Source: Flavobacteriaceae bacterium
GTDB lineage: Bacteria > Bacteroidota > Bacteroidia > Flavobacteriales > Flavobacteriaceae
Direction: 5' to 3'
Assembly: GCA_003511845.1 (NCBI GenBank)
Contig: DOIV01000190.1
Location: 1 to 5,541, forward strand
Length of the DNA stretch: 5,541 nt
The stretch's first letter is position 1. Every line of letters starts with the position of its first letter. The notes beneath the pieces are model-generated. The model searched no databases. It saw only the letters and a program-made list of their open reading frames with translations, and was not told the DNA's origin. The position numbers and the translations under genes are program-made. Below, in pieces: positions 4,670 through 5,541 of this stretch.

Positions 4670-5493
4670 ATAAAATACTATTATTATGTTGTCTGTCACT
4701 ATTATTTTTTAGCTGTCAAGGTAGTAGTAACGAACAAATGTCTAGTGTTGAAAAAAGTCCAGATCCGTATGGTATGAAAGAATTTGTTTTGGAAGATGCA
4801 AATTCTGTTTCATCTAAAAAGTTGACGCCAGAACAAACTCAAAAGATAATAAAAACAGGCTATCTTACCTTTGAAACAGAATCCGTAGAACAGACTTACA
4901 AAAGCGTATCAAAATGGGTGCTTTCTAATAAAGGTATGATTCAAAGCGATAGAACCAGTAAAGAATATGATCGCATTCGCAGAGCTTTGGTGGTACGTAT
5001 TCCATCTGTACAATTTCAAGGTGTTGTCGATAGTATTGTCCATTCAGTAAAAACTTTAGACCGTAAAGATATTTCTAAAAGAGATGTCACGGAAGAATTT
5101 ATAGACTTAGAAGCACGTTTAGTTGCAAAACGACACTTAGAAGCACGCTATTTACAGTTGTTAACCAAAGCAAAGAATGTAAAGGACATGTTGGAAATAG
5201 AACGCCAACTTGCCAACATCAGAGAAGAGATAGAAGCCAAACAAGGACGACTCAACTATTTACAAAGTCAAGTTTCCATGAGTACGTTACACGTAGAGTT
5301 TTATGAAATGATTGCTCATGAAAAACCGGCTTCGCAAACCTACCTAAGTAGGCTATGGCGTGCTGCAAAAGGCGGTTTTACAGGAATTGGTAATTTTGTA
5401 ATTGGTCTTGTATATTTGTGGCCCTTTATACTTGTTGGGTTTATTTCGGTTTACCTAGTAAGACGCTTAATTAAAAAGAGAAAAAAACTTTAG
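4666..5493 (+). CDS. DUF4349 lipoprotein with C-terminal membrane anchor
   Basis: This gene encodes 275 residues. The N-terminus is a lipoprotein signal (hydrophobic 4-15, lipobox FFSC, lipidated Cys17) followed by a polar Ser/Gln-rich linker. The DUF4349 domain spans about 60-213: an opening IIKTGYLTFET strand, a helix, an RRALVVRIPSVQF strand, then DVTEEFIDLEARL, leading into a long charged helix (about 147-203, probably coiled coil, with repeated E-R/E-A spacing) and a closing STLHVEFYE strand. A C-terminal membrane helix (about 242-266) ends in a basic RRLIKKRKKL tail, positive-inside. The protein is thus tethered at both ends, most likely to the inner membrane with the domain in the periplasm. 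No surface-export signal follows Cys17 (QGSS rather than acidic residues). Domain function is not established. Its ATG overlaps the rnpA stop, with no promoter of its own. Confidence 0.88.
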   Translation: MNKILLLCCLSLLFFSCQGSSNEQMSSVEKSPDPYGMKEFVLEDANSVSSKKLTPEQTQKIIKTGYLTFETESVEQTYKSVSKWVLSNKGMIQSDRTSKEYDRIRRALVVRIPSVQFQGVVDSIVHSVKTLDRKDISKRDVTEEFIDLEARLVAKRHLEARYLQLLTKAKNVKDMLEIERQLANIREEIEAKQGRLNYLQSQVSMSTLHVEFYEMIAHEKPASQTYLSRLWRAAKGGFTGIGNFVIGLVYLWPFILVGFISVYLVRRLIKKRKKL

Positions 5494-5506
5494 TCAGTTC
5501 GAGTGA

Positions 5507-5532
5507 TTTAAGAATGCCTTAGCATTATTAAA
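5507..5532 (+). terminator. Hairpin after the rnpA-DUF4349 pair
   Basis: AATGC (5513-5517) and GCATT (5522-5526) form a 5-bp stem with the loop CTTA. After one G-A mismatch the stem resumes with TTTAA (5507-5511) and TTAAA (5528-5532). It begins 14 bases after the DUF4349 stop codon. There is no T run before the window ends, so it may be an AT-rich terminator or an RNA-end structure; only its position and symmetry support it. Confidence 0.35.
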
Positions 5533-5541
5533 TTGTATCGA

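Overview
The window looks like a chromosomal segment from a low-G+C member of the Bacteroidetes, most probably Flavobacteriia. The signs are strongly AT-rich DNA, A-rich translation leaders without clear Shine-Dalgarno sequences, copies of the Bacteroidetes -7 promoter motif TAnnTTTG (1195-1202 minus, 3726-3733 plus, 4133-4140 plus), and protein families common in that group (DUF4491, DUF6787, a 'GGGG' beta-barrel-like secreted protein, a TM2 protein, and a lipidated DUF4349 protein). The family names come from remembered sequence patterns. No database search was possible.

Left part (1-1820): the 3' end of an unrecognised plus-strand gene (1-114) meets a minus-strand block. Read in its own direction, this block is a predicted secreted beta-barrel-like protein (1820 to 1245), then a compact three-gene set of small membrane proteins: a DUF6787-like protein (1167 to 850) and two tandem DUF4491 paralogues (846 to 487 and 500 to 195). 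A TAnnTTTG box at 1195-1202 probably starts the three-gene unit.

Middle (1820-3527): one complete IS4-family insertion sequence of about 1.7 kb. It has perfect 15-16 bp terminal inverted repeats and a 485-residue transposase with an intact DDE/YREK signature. It sits exactly against, and perhaps contributes the first base of, the start codon of the beta-barrel gene. That gene is therefore cut off from its native upstream DNA. No target-site duplication is visible.

Right part (3528-5541): an intergenic stretch holds two opposed arrays of degenerate ~7-base repeats. After it comes a plus-strand TM2-domain gene (3760-4038), a ~235-base spacer with promoter-like motifs, and then rnpA (RNase P protein; best start 4274), which overlaps a DUF4349 lipoprotein gene by 4 bases (ATGA). 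A small hairpin lies at the right edge.

No clearly new multi-gene system is evident. The most useful observations are the insertion at the start codon, the opposed heptamer arrays, the gap-free tandem DUF4491 pair with a leader-like C-terminal extension, and the tight coupling of rnpA to an envelope protein gene.
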